Shown here one piece after another: positions 34,843 to 43,110 of a stretch of DNA of 64,000 nt. Position 1 is the stretch's first letter. Each line of letters opens with the position of its first letter. The stretch lies in the NCBI RefSeq assembly GCF_023016525.1, contig NZ_JALKCG010000001.1:62001-126000 (forward strand), given 5' to 3'. The notes below the pieces were generated by a model. It was not told the origin of the DNA. It saw only the letters and a list, made by a program, of their open reading frames with translations, and did no database searches. The stretch is from Ancylobacter koreensis. Its GTDB lineage: Bacteria > Pseudomonadota > Alphaproteobacteria > Rhizobiales > Xanthobacteraceae. A program made the translations under genes and the position numbers.

Positions 34843-35660
34843 GCATCCGCCTCCGCCAGTTCCTCGCGGATCTCCTCGGCCAGCAGACCCGTCATGTGCC
34901 GGCGCCAGTCGGGCGCGCCGTGCACGTCGTCGTAATAGAGGTCTTCGGGAATAGCCCCCGCGAGCCGCTCGGCAAGCGCCTGGCGGCCGGGAAGCGCGGG
35001 AAAGTCGAGCCGCACCGGATGACGGGTGGAGGCCGTGACGGTGAGCGCGAAGCCCTCCTCGTCCAGCGTGCCGATCAGCAGCACGCCGGAGCGCCCGAGC
35101 GGGGTGAGCGAGGCGCGACGGAAGGCGGCCCGGCGCAGGAGCGCGGCGGCGGGCAGCTGGATGGCGCGCAGCACTTCACCCGGCGCCAGCGTCGTCTCGC
35201 GCGGGCCGCGCACGAAGTCGATCACCTTCTCGCGCCGCTCGCCGCCCTCCGGCGTCCACACCACGCATTCTCCGTCCAGCGCGGCGCAGAGCGAGATCAT
35301 CGGGCCGGCGGGAAGCGCGAGGCAGACATTGCCGCCCACCGTCGCCATGCTCCAGATCTTGAACGAGGCGAGGAAGGAGCGGCAGCATTCGGCGATCAGC
35401 GAGGCGGCGCGCCAGTGCGCCGGCGGCTCGAAGCTGTAGAGGTTCACAATGGTACAGGTCGCGGCGATGCAGAGCCCCTGCGCGTCCGCCCGCAACGGGT
35501 TCCAGCCGAGGCTGGAGAGGTCGATGAGGCGGCGCAGCGCCGGCTGCGGCTCGGAGAACAGCCAGGTGCCGCCGCCGAGCCAGGCGTCGCCCGCCCGCTC
35601 CTGCGGAAGCTCCTCGCGGCCGCGCGGCCTCAGCACGGCGGTGACGGCGTTCAGGTCCAT
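34839..35660 (-). CDS. xanthine dehydrogenase, FAD-binding subunit
   Basis: A 273-residue FAD-binding molybdopterin dehydrogenase subunit. It begins LNAVTAVLRPRG, has GGGTWLFSE for the FAD pyrophosphate, and the second FAD motif ATVGGNVCLALPAGPM near residue 105. The last 100 residues are the CO-dehydrogenase flavoprotein C-terminal domain (RRAAFRRASLTPLGRSGVL). Its stop overlaps the start of the 2Fe-2S/molybdopterin subunit. Together they form an NAD-linked or other-acceptor hydroxylase; electrons would run Mo to 2Fe-2S to FAD. Confidence 0.9.
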   Translation of the reverse strand: MDLNAVTAVLRPRGREELPQERAGDAWLGGGTWLFSEPQPALRRLIDLSSLGWNPLRADAQGLCIAATCTIVNLYSFEPPAHWRAASLIAECCRSFLASFKIWSMATVGGNVCLALPAGPMISLCAALDGECVVWTPEGGERREKVIDFVRGPRETTLAPGEVLRAIQLPAAALLRRAAFRRASLTPLGRSGVLLIGTLDEEGFALTVTASTRHPVRLDFPALPGRQALAERLAGAIPEDLYYDDVHGAPDWRRHMTGLLAEEIREELAEADA

Positions 35661-35708
35661 GGCGCAGGTCTCATCGGGCGCGAGCGCGGCGCATGATCGG
35701 GACCGGCA

Positions 35709-36548
35709 TCAGCCACGCGCAATGGTGCACTCGATCTGGCCATGCGGCTCGTCTGTCGGGGTGAAGACCTGCCCGTCGAAACCGCGCCCGAAAGGCGAGA
35801 GGTCGATCGGCAGGTAATGCTTGTTGGGGCAGGCGATGGTGATCTCGGCGATCTCGGGCACCGCCGCCAGCACCGCCTCGCCGATCAGGTAGAGCGTGTT
35901 CTGGACGCCGGGGCTGTAGGTGGTAGCGAACACCTTCAGCGCCTCGTCGATCACCGTGGCATTGGCGCCGGCATAGGAGGCGGGCGTCCCCGACCACAGC
36001 CAGGAGGCATCCATCGCCGTGGCGAAGAGACGGTCGGGGGTCGGCTTCAGGGTCGTCGCCTCGTCGAACCAGTAATTCTCCCAGCCCGATTCCGTCGTCT
36101 TGAGAAAGGTGAAACCGGTGATTCCCGAGACGAGGCGCCGATCCTGCCGGGTGGCTTCGAGCTTCACGAAGGGCTTGCCGTTGCCGTCGAGCACGAAGGA
36201 ATGGTCGTGGCCGGCGCCGTCGACCTCGATGCGGCGCCATCGGGTCTCGGCGGCGGTGATCTCGACGCCGTCGACATGGGCATAACGGTCGAGAAAATGG
36301 CTCGCCAGCAGCCCGACGAAGTCCTCGTTCTCGGCACCCACATGGTCGCGGGCGACGATGTTGACGATGTTCTTGATCGAATCGGTGGCGATCACCTTCG
36401 AATTGTCGCCCTCGGTATAGGCAGCATCGAAATCGCCGGTCAGCATCGCCTGCACGGAGAGCTCGCGCACCTCGTGGCGAGCGTTGTCGCGCTTCACCCG
36501 CATGATGCGCACGCGGCCCTTGCCGTAGCTGTTGCGAATGAGCGGCAT
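35709..36548 (-). CDS. urate oxidase (uricase)
   Basis: A 279-residue cofactor-free uricase that oxidises urate to 5-hydroxyisourate. The family motifs are present: an early Lys in NSYGKGRVRIMRVKRD, the Thr of IATDSIKNIVNIVARDH, the SGITGFTFLKTTESGW segment, and ACPNKHYLPIDLSPF near the C-terminus. Length is normal. It is the first gene of the minus-strand purine set, 48 bases before the FAD subunit, with 121 bases to the upstream TetR gene where a promoter could lie. Its product is used by the hydrolase fused to the decarboxylase at the operon end. Confidence 0.95.
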   Translation of the reverse strand: MPLIRNSYGKGRVRIMRVKRDNARHEVRELSVQAMLTGDFDAAYTEGDNSKVIATDSIKNIVNIVARDHVGAENEDFVGLLASHFLDRYAHVDGVEITAAETRWRRIEVDGAGHDHSFVLDGNGKPFVKLEATRQDRRLVSGITGFTFLKTTESGWENYWFDEATTLKPTPDRLFATAMDASWLWSGTPASYAGANATVIDEALKVFATTYSPGVQNTLYLIGEAVLAAVPEIAEITIACPNKHYLPIDLSPFGRGFDGQVFTPTDEPHGQIECTIARG

Positions 36549-36669
36549 GCGCGAACTCCCCTGTCACCGCCGGTATCATCACCCGGCATGCGAAACCGAT
36601 GCCAGTCCGAAAGCGGCCGTCGATTACTCTGGCACGGGCGGCACCTGCTTCGGAAGCGGTACGAAGGGC

Positions 36670-37239
36670 TCAGGCCATAAGGCCGCAGCGAGCGCGCAGG
36701 CGGGCCATTTCGCGGCGGAACACGTCCTCGTCGTCGCGCGCCTGCGCCAGCACGATGGCGCCCTGAATGCCGACCAGCACCTCCTCGGCGAGATCGACGG
36801 GCGAGCTTGCATGCCCGGCGCGGGCGAGCGCGCCGGCCAGCGCCATCTGCCAGCGCCAGAAATAGCCGTCGATGATCACCGCGAAGCGCCCCCGCGTGTC
36901 GCCCAGCGCGAAGGCGCCGATCAGGCAGCTGCGCCGGCCGGAGCGGAAATAGGCGTCGACATTGGTGAACATCGCCGCGAGGCTGGTGCGGGCGCCGTCC
37001 GCATCCTCGCCGGCGCGCAGCGGGACATAGATCTCGCGCTCGAACCAGCCGTCGATATCGGCCAGCACCGCCGCCGCCATCTCCTCCTTTCCGCCGGGAA
37101 AGAAGTGGTAGAGGCTGCCCTTGCCGAGCCCCGTGCGCGCCGTGATGAGGGCAAGACTCGCGCCCGCAAAGCCGTGCTCACGGAAAATCTCCGCCAGCAC
37201 GGGCACGATGTCGGCGCGCTCGGCGACCTCGCGCGCCAT
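36670..37239 (-). CDS. TetR-family transcriptional regulator (AcrR-like)
   Basis: A 189-residue regulator with the TetR helix-turn-helix VLAEIFREHGFAGASLALIT then ARTGLGKGSLYHFFPGGKEE. The C-terminal part resembles the TetR_C group of YxaF/LmrA-like regulators (SCLIGAFALGD). The ATG at 37239 overlaps the stop codon of the HPP gene, so the two are co-translated. A tandem operator-like element just before the HPP gene (37728-37768) is the likely binding site. It could also affect the purine operon that follows on the same strand after 121 bases, but no matching site was seen there. Confidence 0.9.
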   Translation of the reverse strand: MAREVAERADIVPVLAEIFREHGFAGASLALITARTGLGKGSLYHFFPGGKEEMAAAVLADIDGWFEREIYVPLRAGEDADGARTSLAAMFTNVDAYFRSGRRSCLIGAFALGDTRGRFAVIIDGYFWRWQMALAGALARAGHASSPVDLAEEVLVGIQGAIVLAQARDDEDVFRREMARLRARCGLMA

Positions 37240-37727
37240 CAGGGCGCCTTCAGCGGATAGGTCGTGCCGGTGAAACGGTGGAACAGCGCGGCGATGACCA
37301 CCAGCGCCACGGCGCCGAGCCCCACGGGCATGAGCACGAAGCTCCAGCCGGGATCGGAGGCGAAGACCAGCAGCGGATCGGCGCCGGCCGGCGGATGGGT
37401 GACACGCAGCAGCGCCATCAGCGAGATGGCGACGCCCACGGCGATGGCCGCCGCCCACCAGGTGCCCGGCAGTACCAGATGCAGCGCCACCGCCGCCGCC
37501 GTCGCCAGAAGATGGCCGCCCACCACATTGGCAGGCTGCGAAAGCGGACTGTTCGGCACCGAGAACAGCAGCACGCTGCTGGCGCCGAAAGGCGCGATGA
37601 GCAGCGGCGCGCCGCCATACAGGCTGATCGCGCCGGTGACGCCGATGGCGATCATGGCGCCGATGCCGGCGAGCAGCGCGACATGCGGCTTGTGGGGAGG
37701 CTGGTGGCGATGGATATAGTGGCGCAT
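37239..37727 (-). CDS. HPP family integral membrane protein
   Basis: A 162-residue membrane protein with four hydrophobic helices. It contains the family signature THPPAGADPLL, from which HPP proteins take their name, and the early PHVALLAGIGAMIAIGVTGA helix plus APFGASSVLLFSVPNSPLSQ. The four-helix size is standard. Chloroplast and cyanobacterial HPP proteins have been linked to nitrite transport; a role here is not established. It is the first gene of a two-gene operon with the TetR regulator, overlapping by one to three bases at 37239. Confidence 0.93.
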   Translation of the reverse strand: MRHYIHRHQPPHKPHVALLAGIGAMIAIGVTGAISLYGGAPLLIAPFGASSVLLFSVPNSPLSQPANVVGGHLLATAAAVALHLVLPGTWWAAAIAVGVAISLMALLRVTHPPAGADPLLVFASDPGWSFVLMPVGLGAVALVVIAALFHRFTGTTYPLKAP

Positions 37728-37768
37728 CTGTGTACCGATCGGTCCTGACTGTACCTTTCAGTACACAG
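37728..37768. promoter_or_regulatory. tandem TetR-type operator before the HPP gene
   Basis: Directly before the HPP start codon lie two related 16-base sites: TGTACCGATCGGTCCT (37731-37746, with a perfect CCGATCGG core) and TGTACCTTTCAGTACA (37750-37765, a TGTAC-N6-GTACA palindrome). An outer perfect repeat CTGTGTAC/GTACACAG (37728-37735 and 37761-37768) encloses both. This is what autoregulation by the downstream TetR gene would need. Confidence 0.65.
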
Positions 37769-37867
37769 AGAGCGCAGGCCTGTCCAGCGTCGGAAGCGGG
37801 TGGCGCCGCGCCCCGCGCAGGGCCAGAGTGCCGGGAATCCATGCACCCCCCATCGATCGAGCTTGCG

Positions 37868-38656
37868 ATGACCGACGCTGCCTCATCCCCGCGCCCGCCC
37901 TTCCGTCTCGACGGACGGGTCGCCCTTGTCACGGGCGCCGGCCGCGGGCTCGGCTTCGAGATGGCGAAGGCGCTCGCGCTGGCCGGCGCCCGGGTGGCGA
38001 TTAACGGGCGCGACGCCGCCCGACTGGACGATGCCGCCGCCCGTATCACTGAAGCGGCCCGCCACCCGGTCCGTGCCCTGCCCTTCGACGTCGCGGATAT
38101 GGCGGCCGGCCGCGAAGCCATTGCCGGCCTCGCCCGCGACGAGGGTCGGCTCGACATTCTCGTCAACAATGTCGGCGCCCGCGACCGCCGCCCGCTCAGC
38201 GACTTCACTCCCACCGAGGCCGAACGGCTGATCGCCACCGATCTTCTGGCGCCGATGATGCTGGCGCGCGAGGCCGCCGCGCACATGGCCGCGCACCGGC
38301 ACGGCCGGCTGATCACCGTCACCTCCATCGCCGGCCATGTCGCCAACCGGCACGACCCGGTCTACACCGCCGCCAAGGCCGGGCTCACCGGGCTGATGCG
38401 GGCGCTGGCCGTCGACCATGCGCGCGAGGGCATCACCAGCAACGCCATCGCCCCCGGCATGTTCGCCACCGAGACGAATGAAGGCCTCGTGCGCGACGCG
38501 CGCTTCTCCGAATTCGTCGACATCCGCGTGCCGGTCGGGCGCTGGGGCCGCCCGCACGAAATCGGTGCCGCCGCCGTCTTCCTCGCCTCGGACGAGGCCT
38601 CCTTCGTCAATGGCCATGTGCTCACCGTCGATGGCGGGCAGACCGTGCGGATGTAG
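37868..38656 (+). CDS. short-chain dehydrogenase/reductase, gluconate 5-dehydrogenase-like
   Basis: A 262-residue classical SDR. The NAD(P) motif is TGAGRGLG (22-29), followed by NNVGARDRRPL, the catalytic Ser in VTSIAGH, and YTAAK for Tyr and Lys. The end reads FVNGHVLTVDGGQTVRM, as in the FabG/Gno group. The NNVGxRDRRPL stretch recalls gluconate 5-dehydrogenases, which interconvert gluconate and 5-ketogluconate, but SDR substrates are hard to predict. Start at ATG 37868 was preferred; ATG 37841 is in frame and adds nine residues. Transcribed divergently from the HPP-TetR operon. Confidence 0.87.
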   Translation: MTDAASSPRPPFRLDGRVALVTGAGRGLGFEMAKALALAGARVAINGRDAARLDDAAARITEAARHPVRALPFDVADMAAGREAIAGLARDEGRLDILVNNVGARDRRPLSDFTPTEAERLIATDLLAPMMLAREAAAHMAAHRHGRLITVTSIAGHVANRHDPVYTAAKAGLTGLMRALAVDHAREGITSNAIAPGMFATETNEGLVRDARFSEFVDIRVPVGRWGRPHEIGAAAVFLASDEASFVNGHVLTVDGGQTVRM

Positions 38657-38736
38657 CGACCGGCCCCCGCGAACCATCTCGACGCCCCGCGCCTGCCGCC
38701 CTAGAACGTGGCCGACAACAGGCGGGACGGAGATCG

Positions 38737-39381
38737 ATGAGCTTCAGCGAGGAACTGCGCGCGCAGAACGCGGAAAACTGGCGAGCCGCCACTGGCCACC
38801 GCTTCGTCGAGGAGATCTTCGCCGGCACGGTGCCGCCGGAGGTGATGCGCCGATACCTGACGCAGGACTACCAGTTCATCGACGGCTTCGTCGCCCTGCT
38901 CGGCATGGCCATCGCCACCGCCGACCGCTTCGATTCCCGCATCCGCTTCGCCCAGTTCGCGGCGATGATCACCTCGGACGAGAACACCTATTTCCAGCGC
39001 TCCTTCGACGCGCTGGGCGTTCCGGCGGCCGAGCGTCTGCATCCCGTGCTCACCGCACCGACGACGGGATTTCAGGCGCTGATGCGCGACGCCGCCGCCA
39101 GCCGCGACTATGCGGCGTGCCTCGCCGTGCTCACCGTCGCCGAATGGATCTATCTCTCCTGGGCCGACCGCCCCGGCGCGGAGCTGCCGCCGGATTTCGT
39201 GCATGCGGAATGGATCACGCTGCACAATAATGACGGCTTCCGCGCCTTCGTGGACTGGTTGCGCGGCGAGCTCGACCGGGTCGGCGACGCCATTGACGCC
39301 GAATCGCGCACCACCGCCGCCGCCTTTTTCTCGCGCGCCGTTACGCTGGAGCGCGCCTTCTTCGATCACATCTATGTTTGA
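38737..39381 (+). CDS. TenA/THI-4-family protein
   Basis: A 214-residue all-helical protein. It has the TenA opening (FSEELRAQNAENWRAATGHR, FVEEIFAGTVPPEVMRRYL, DYQFIDGFVAL) and VAEWIYLSWA near the middle. The C-terminal half matches the TenA/PQQC fold (LERAFFDHIY). The Cys that acts in thiaminase II TenA proteins is not obvious in the usual position, so this may be a TenA_E-type member that deforms or salvages thiamine pyrimidines rather than a thiaminase. It follows the SDR gene by 80 bases on the same strand. No thiamine gene or TPP riboswitch was seen nearby. Confidence 0.88.
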   Translation: MSFSEELRAQNAENWRAATGHRFVEEIFAGTVPPEVMRRYLTQDYQFIDGFVALLGMAIATADRFDSRIRFAQFAAMITSDENTYFQRSFDALGVPAAERLHPVLTAPTTGFQALMRDAAASRDYAACLAVLTVAEWIYLSWADRPGAELPPDFVHAEWITLHNNDGFRAFVDWLRGELDRVGDAIDAESRTTAAAFFSRAVTLERAFFDHIYV

Positions 39382-39796
39382 CGCGGCAGAGCCGGCCGAT
39401 AAGCCCCGCGCCATCTTTAGAATCGCTACAAATTCTGCAAGAGGCGCAGCGGCAACGAATCCGCAAGTTGTTTCTATTTTTGAAACATGTCTTCGGCGGA
39501 ACCGAGGTTGCGACAAAGCCCTCAAACCTCCGTCGTATCCGCTGAATCCGGGGCGTTCGAGGCGGATTTCGACCTTCCCGAACGACATGGCCGGATCGAG
39601 AGGAAAGGTGGCCGACGCCTGATGGCGGGAACGCCGCCGATCTGGCCACGAAAGACACGCATCACATCAGAACAGCGGCACCCAATTACGTGATAACCGC
39701 CCCGATTCAGTTATTTTCATCATGCGATGCTTGGCGTTCGTAGTTGACCTTTTCACCGACAGTGATAAATCCCTCGGGATATCAATGGAGAAATAA
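39382..39796 (+). promoter_or_regulatory. gene-free region with the mucR promoter
   Basis: A 415-base gap without a convincing gene. Its last 90 bases are AT-rich. A sigma70-like promoter is visible: TTGACC (39744-39749), 16 bases, TAAATC (39766-39771), giving a short leader with GGAG at 39787-39790 before the MucR ATG. MucR proteins are known to bind AT-rich sites, often before their own gene, so the AT-rich tract at about 39690-39725 is a fair autoregulatory candidate. Confidence 0.55.
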
Positions 39797-40261
39797 ATGT
39801 CAGAGCAGGATGCTTCGTCGGTCGATTATCTCGGCCTCACTGCGGACGTCGTCGCCGCCTTCGTCGGCAACAATTCGGTTCCCGCGACCGAGCTTCCCGA
39901 TCTGATCGCCAAGGTTCATGGCGCGCTGCTTCGCCTCTCCACTCCGGCTCCCGCCGTGGTCGAGGAAGTGCTGAAGCCCGCCGTTCCCGTGAAGAAGTCG
40001 GTGACGCCGGAATATATCATCTGCCTTGAGGACGGCCTGAAGTTCAAGTCGCTCAAGCGTCATCTGCGCACCAAGTACAATCTGACGCCCGAGGAATACC
40101 GGGCGAAGTGGGGCCTGCCGAACGATTATCCGATGGTCGCCCCGAGCTATGCCGAGGCGCGCTCTAACCTCGCCAAGAAGATGGGCCTCGGCCAGCAGCG
40201 CAAGAAGCCGGCGACGCCTGCCCCGGCCCGCGGCCGTGGCCGCGCCAAGAAGGCCGTCTGA
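39797..40261 (+). CDS. mucR: MucR/Ros-family transcriptional regulator
   Basis: A 154-residue DNA-binding protein of the Ros/MucR group, typical of Alphaproteobacteria. The prokaryotic zinc-finger region is around residues 76-112: [20 protein letters not shown], then [20 protein letters not shown]. The N-terminus has [20 protein letters not shown], involved in oligomerisation in this family. The C-terminus is basic ([13 protein letters not shown] and RGRGRAKK). MucR proteins bind AT-rich DNA and control surface polysaccharides, motility and cell cycle. It is transcribed alone, with a promoter upstream and a terminator downstream. The assignment is secure; its regulon here is unknown. Confidence 0.94.
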   Translation: MSEQDASSVDYLGLTADVVAAFVGNNSVPATELPDLIAKVHGALLRLSTPAPAVVEEVLKPAVPVKKSVTPEYIICLEDGLKFKSLKRHLRTKYNLTPEEYRAKWGLPNDYPMVAPSYAEARSNLAKKMGLGQQRKKPATPAPARGRGRAKKAV

Positions 40262-40343
40262 GGCCGCCTGAAACAAGGAAGCCGGGGCGCAACGCGCGGC
40301 GCCGGATGGTGTTTTGGGCGAAAGCCCGACGAGAATTGGAAAA

Positions 40344-40374
40344 GCCGCGCCGGCTCCCCGCCGCGCGGCTTTTT
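40344..40374 (+). terminator. rho-independent terminator after mucR
   Basis: GCCGCGC (40344-40350) pairs with GCGCGGC (40363-40369) around a 12-base loop and is followed by TTTTT; an A-run precedes the stem, so it may also serve the convergent amidotransferase gene. Confidence 0.85.
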
Positions 40375-40404
40375 CATTGGCAGTTGCGCGGACGGGCGCG
40401 GCTC

Positions 40405-41151
40405 CTACACCGCCGGCAGCGGACCGCTCGCCAGCCAGTGATCGAGAAAGGCGTCGAGCCAGAGCCGGATACGGCGATCGTGCTGCAGCCGGCCGTAGAA
40501 ATGTGCCGGGCGGGAGCGCGCGCCGGCCTGGCCAAGCCGGTCGCTGGCCCGCGCGGTCCAGCGATACATCATGCCGAACGTCACTTCCGGATGGAACTGG
40601 ATGCCGAAGGCCGCCGGACCGTAGCGGAACGCCTGGTTCGGGAAGGTCGGGCCCTCCGCCAGAAGATCGGCGCCGTTGGCAAGCTCGAAGCCTTCGCGGT
40701 GCCAATGGTAGACGTGATCCGGCCAGGCCGGGCCAGCCGTGCCGGGGGCGGCCGCAAGCAGCGCCGAGCCGGCGGCGGTAACGCGCACCGGGTAGTAGCC
40801 GATCTCCACCAGCCCTTCGGGATGCGGGGCGACCCGGGCGCCGAGATGCCGGGCCAGCATCTGCGCGCCTAGGCAGATGCCCAGATACGGCTTGCCCTCG
40901 CGCAGCGGCACCGCCATCCAGTCGATCTCCGCCCGGACATAGTCGTGGCAGTCATTGGCGCTCTGGGGACCGCCGAACACGATGGCCCCGGCATGTCCGG
41001 CCAGCGTCGGCGGCAGCGGCTCGCCGAGGCAGGGGCGCCGGATGTCGAGGCGATAGCCGCGTTCGACCAGCAGCCGCCCGACGCGGCCGGGCGAGGAATG
41101 CTGCTGATGGAGCACGATCAGCACGGGGAGCGGAGCTGCAGCGCAAGTCAT
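40405..41151 (-). CDS. class I glutamine amidotransferase-like protein
   Basis: A 248-residue protein of the GMP-synthase-type GATase1 group. The catalytic triad is present: nucleophile Cys in YLGICLGAQML (residue 93) and His187/Glu189 in FGIQFHPEVTFG. The preceding GAIVFGGPQSAND is also standard. A GTG start at 41166 would add five residues; neither start has a strong Shine-Dalgarno sequence. There is no synthetase domain, so it is likely a stand-alone amidotransferase or gamma-glutamyl hydrolase (as in PuuD or GuaA-like 'glutamine amidotransferase' genes). No partner is nearby, and the acceptor is unknown. Confidence 0.88.
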   Translation of the reverse strand: MTCAAAPLPVLIVLHQQHSSPGRVGRLLVERGYRLDIRRPCLGEPLPPTLAGHAGAIVFGGPQSANDCHDYVRAEIDWMAVPLREGKPYLGICLGAQMLARHLGARVAPHPEGLVEIGYYPVRVTAAGSALLAAAPGTAGPAWPDHVYHWHREGFELANGADLLAEGPTFPNQAFRYGPAAFGIQFHPEVTFGMMYRWTARASDRLGQAGARSRPAHFYGRLQHDRRIRLWLDAFLDHWLASGPLPAV

Positions 41152-41285
41152 ATCGGGGCGAGGCACGAGCGGGGCGAAGGAGGGGCGATTCGAGGCGCGT
41201 TCAGAATATCGGCAAGCAAGGATGGCGCCATCTGGGCAACGCCGGCACGACAGCCGCGCCGGGAGCCGAAACAGGCCGGCGCCGC

Positions 41286-41747
41286 TCAGTCCTCGGCGTC
41301 GTCGCGCACACGCTTGCGGATCTGCACGCGGTCACGCGAGGAGATATTGAGCAGTTCGGCCGCCCGCCAGACCAGATTGTCCTCGAACTCGGTCAGCCCG
41401 CCATCGGCATAGGCGACCTCGAACATCATCTCGACCACGCGCTTGCGGCCTTCCTCGTCCATCGCGCGGTTGAGCACGCTGGTGAAGGCATAGAGATCGA
41501 CCGCCTCGGCGTCGCGGGCGATCGCGGCTTCCAGCAGCCGCTCGGCATCGGCCTCGGGCAGGTCGAACTGGGCGGCGAGAATGCTGCGCAGCCTGCCCAT
41601 CTCGTCGGCACCGATCACCCCGTCGATGGTCACGACATGCACAAGCAGCGCCGCCGCCGCCAGCCGGTAGTCGTTCTCCGCGAAGGCGATGGATTCGCGC
41701 CCGCCGCCGGCGATCTCGGCGATGAAATCGGTCAACGAGCGCAGCAT
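41286..41747 (-). CDS. TerB-like (tellurite resistance/co-chaperone) protein
   Basis: A 153-residue acidic, helical protein of the TerB family. The paired acidic motifs seen in TerB folds are here as VVTIDGVIGADEMGRLRSIL and VAYADGGLTEFEDNLVWRAA. ATG 41747 is preceded by GGAG on the minus strand and gives the normal length; the open frame runs on upstream without support. TerB-like proteins bind metal through acidic residues and occur as stand-alone genes in many alphaproteobacteria, where function is not clear. No other ter gene is present, so tellurite resistance should not be inferred. Confidence 0.88.
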   Translation of the reverse strand: MLRSLTDFIAEIAGGGRESIAFAENDYRLAAAALLVHVVTIDGVIGADEMGRLRSILAAQFDLPEADAERLLEAAIARDAEAVDLYAFTSVLNRAMDEEGRKRVVEMMFEVAYADGGLTEFEDNLVWRAAELLNISSRDRVQIRKRVRDDAED

Positions 41748-42054
41748 GCCGGCGGGCTCCCCTGCGGCGTGGCGGAACGGCTGGAATGTGTGAGGGGGCC
41801 CGGCGTCCGGCCCTTGAATCGTGCGTAACGTAATCGCTGCCGGCGCGCAACGGCCGACCTCTCGCGCACGATAAAGCGTGCGGACGCGGTGCAGCAACGC
41901 CACACCCGGTCCACGCGACCGGCCGGAACGCCACAAGCGCGGGCAGGTCCTGCGACCGGCCCGCGCCTGCCAAAAAAGAGCCCGGCGGGGTCGAGGAACC
42001 CGCCGGGAAGAGGTTGGGGAAGTTCGTTCGGCGCCGCCGGATGCCCCGGCGCCG

Positions 42055-42780
42055 CTATTCCAGATAGTCGGCGAAGCGCGACACGTGGTCGGCGAGGCCG
42101 AGCGCATGGTTGCGCACCAGCACCTCGGCGGCGCCGGTATCGCGCGCCTCCAGTGCCTGGATGATGGCGAGGTGGTCCTGGATCGAGCGGTCCGCCCGGT
42201 CCTCCTCGCCGATCGTCTTGCGGCGGATCATGCGCATATGGGTGAACAGGTTCTCCGCCAGATTGACGAGGATGCCGTTGCCGCCCATCGCGATGATGGT
42301 CTGGTGGAACTGGATGTTGATCTCGGAATATTCATCCAGCTTGGCGTGCGGCGTGCCTTCGTCGAAGGAGGCGAACATCCGGCGAAGCTGGCTGATCTCC
42401 TCGTCGCTGGCGTGCAGGGTGATCAGGCGTGCGGCGAGGCTTTCCAGCGCCGCCCACACCTGGATCATCTCGATCACCTCGCGCTTGGTCTTGCGCACCA
42501 CATAGATGCCGCGGCGCGGCACCGAGTGGACGAAGCCCTCGCGTTCGAGCTGCGCCATCGCCTCGCGGACCGGCGTGCGGCTGACGCCGAGGCTCTGGGC
42601 GAGCTGGCGCTCGTCGAGCCGGACCTCGCTGGCCTGGTCGTAGATGTTGAGCGAGACGATGACCTCCTTCAGCGCGGCATAGGCGCGGTTCTTGAAGGTG
42701 GACGTGTCCTCGAGCGGCGCGACGGAGAGCTTCGCGGCGCCCCCATTGACCCGGCGGATCGTGCTTTCGACGCTCATCAT
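42055..42780 (-). CDS. GntR-family regulator, FCD subfamily, linked to the TctCBA transporter
   Basis: A 241-residue regulator. The winged helix reads RAYAALKEVIVSLNIYDQAS, then LDERQLAQSLGVSRTPVREA; the FCD domain follows from about residue 95 with the His-containing INIQFHQTIIAMGGN and SIQDHLAIIQALEARD. A Met-Met start leaves 42777 or 42780 open. The gene is downstream of tctA on the same strand, after a strong hairpin, so it probably has its own promoter in the 330-base gap. GTATAC-type boxes before tctC (46.6-46.7 kb) match the general style of FCD operators and make tctCBA the likely target. Confidence 0.9.
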   Translation of the reverse strand: MMSVESTIRRVNGGAAKLSVAPLEDTSTFKNRAYAALKEVIVSLNIYDQASEVRLDERQLAQSLGVSRTPVREAMAQLEREGFVHSVPRRGIYVVRKTKREVIEMIQVWAALESLAARLITLHASDEEISQLRRMFASFDEGTPHAKLDEYSEINIQFHQTIIAMGGNGILVNLAENLFTHMRMIRRKTIGEEDRADRSIQDHLAIIQALEARDTGAAEVLVRNHALGLADHVSRFADYLE

Positions 42781-43110
42781 GATGCTTCCGTCCCGCGCCC
42801 GGCTGCGGGCGTCGGCCCGCCGCATCGGGAATGAAGCCTGTTATCGGCATAGATCATTGGCGTTGCCTCCCGTCCCCCGAAACACCGGCGCGCGTCCCGC
42901 TGCGGCGGCCACCTTCTCTGGCGTGGCTCGTCCGGCGGTCCCCCGCGCCGCTGATTGCCCGATCTCCCTCTCCGGGGACGAGGGATTCGGCGGAAGGGCG
43001 ATTGGCCCCGCCCTTCGCCTGGGCGCCCGAGACCGGCGGCGCGGGCGCCGCCTTCCTCAGGCCGAACCCGCCGCGCGGCAGCCGCGCGGCGGGTCTTTGT
43101 CGTCCTGTAC
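42781..43110 (-). other. gene-free gap with hairpin between tctA and the GntR gene
   Basis: A 330-base GC-rich stretch. I see no supported gene in it. It contains the hairpin listed separately at 43066-43094, near the tctA end, and should also hold the promoter of the GntR gene, though no clear -35/-10 pair was found. Confidence 0.5.
43066..43094 (-). terminator. strong hairpin downstream of tctA
   Basis: A near-perfect 13-14 base-pair stem (ACCCGCCGCGCGG with CCGCGCGGCGGGT) with a very short loop, starting 17 bases after the tctA stop on the minus strand. There is no T-run after it in that direction, so it may work as a factor-dependent terminator or 3' end protector. Confidence 0.6.

Noticed and set aside
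32116-35660. Possible frameshift or lost FAD domain in xanthine dehydrogenase
   Set aside because: The large subunit is continuous with all iron-sulfur and molybdenum motifs, and the FAD domain is present as an intact separate gene.
41286-41747. Tellurite resistance locus
   Set aside because: Only a lone TerB-like gene is present; no other ter genes are nearby.
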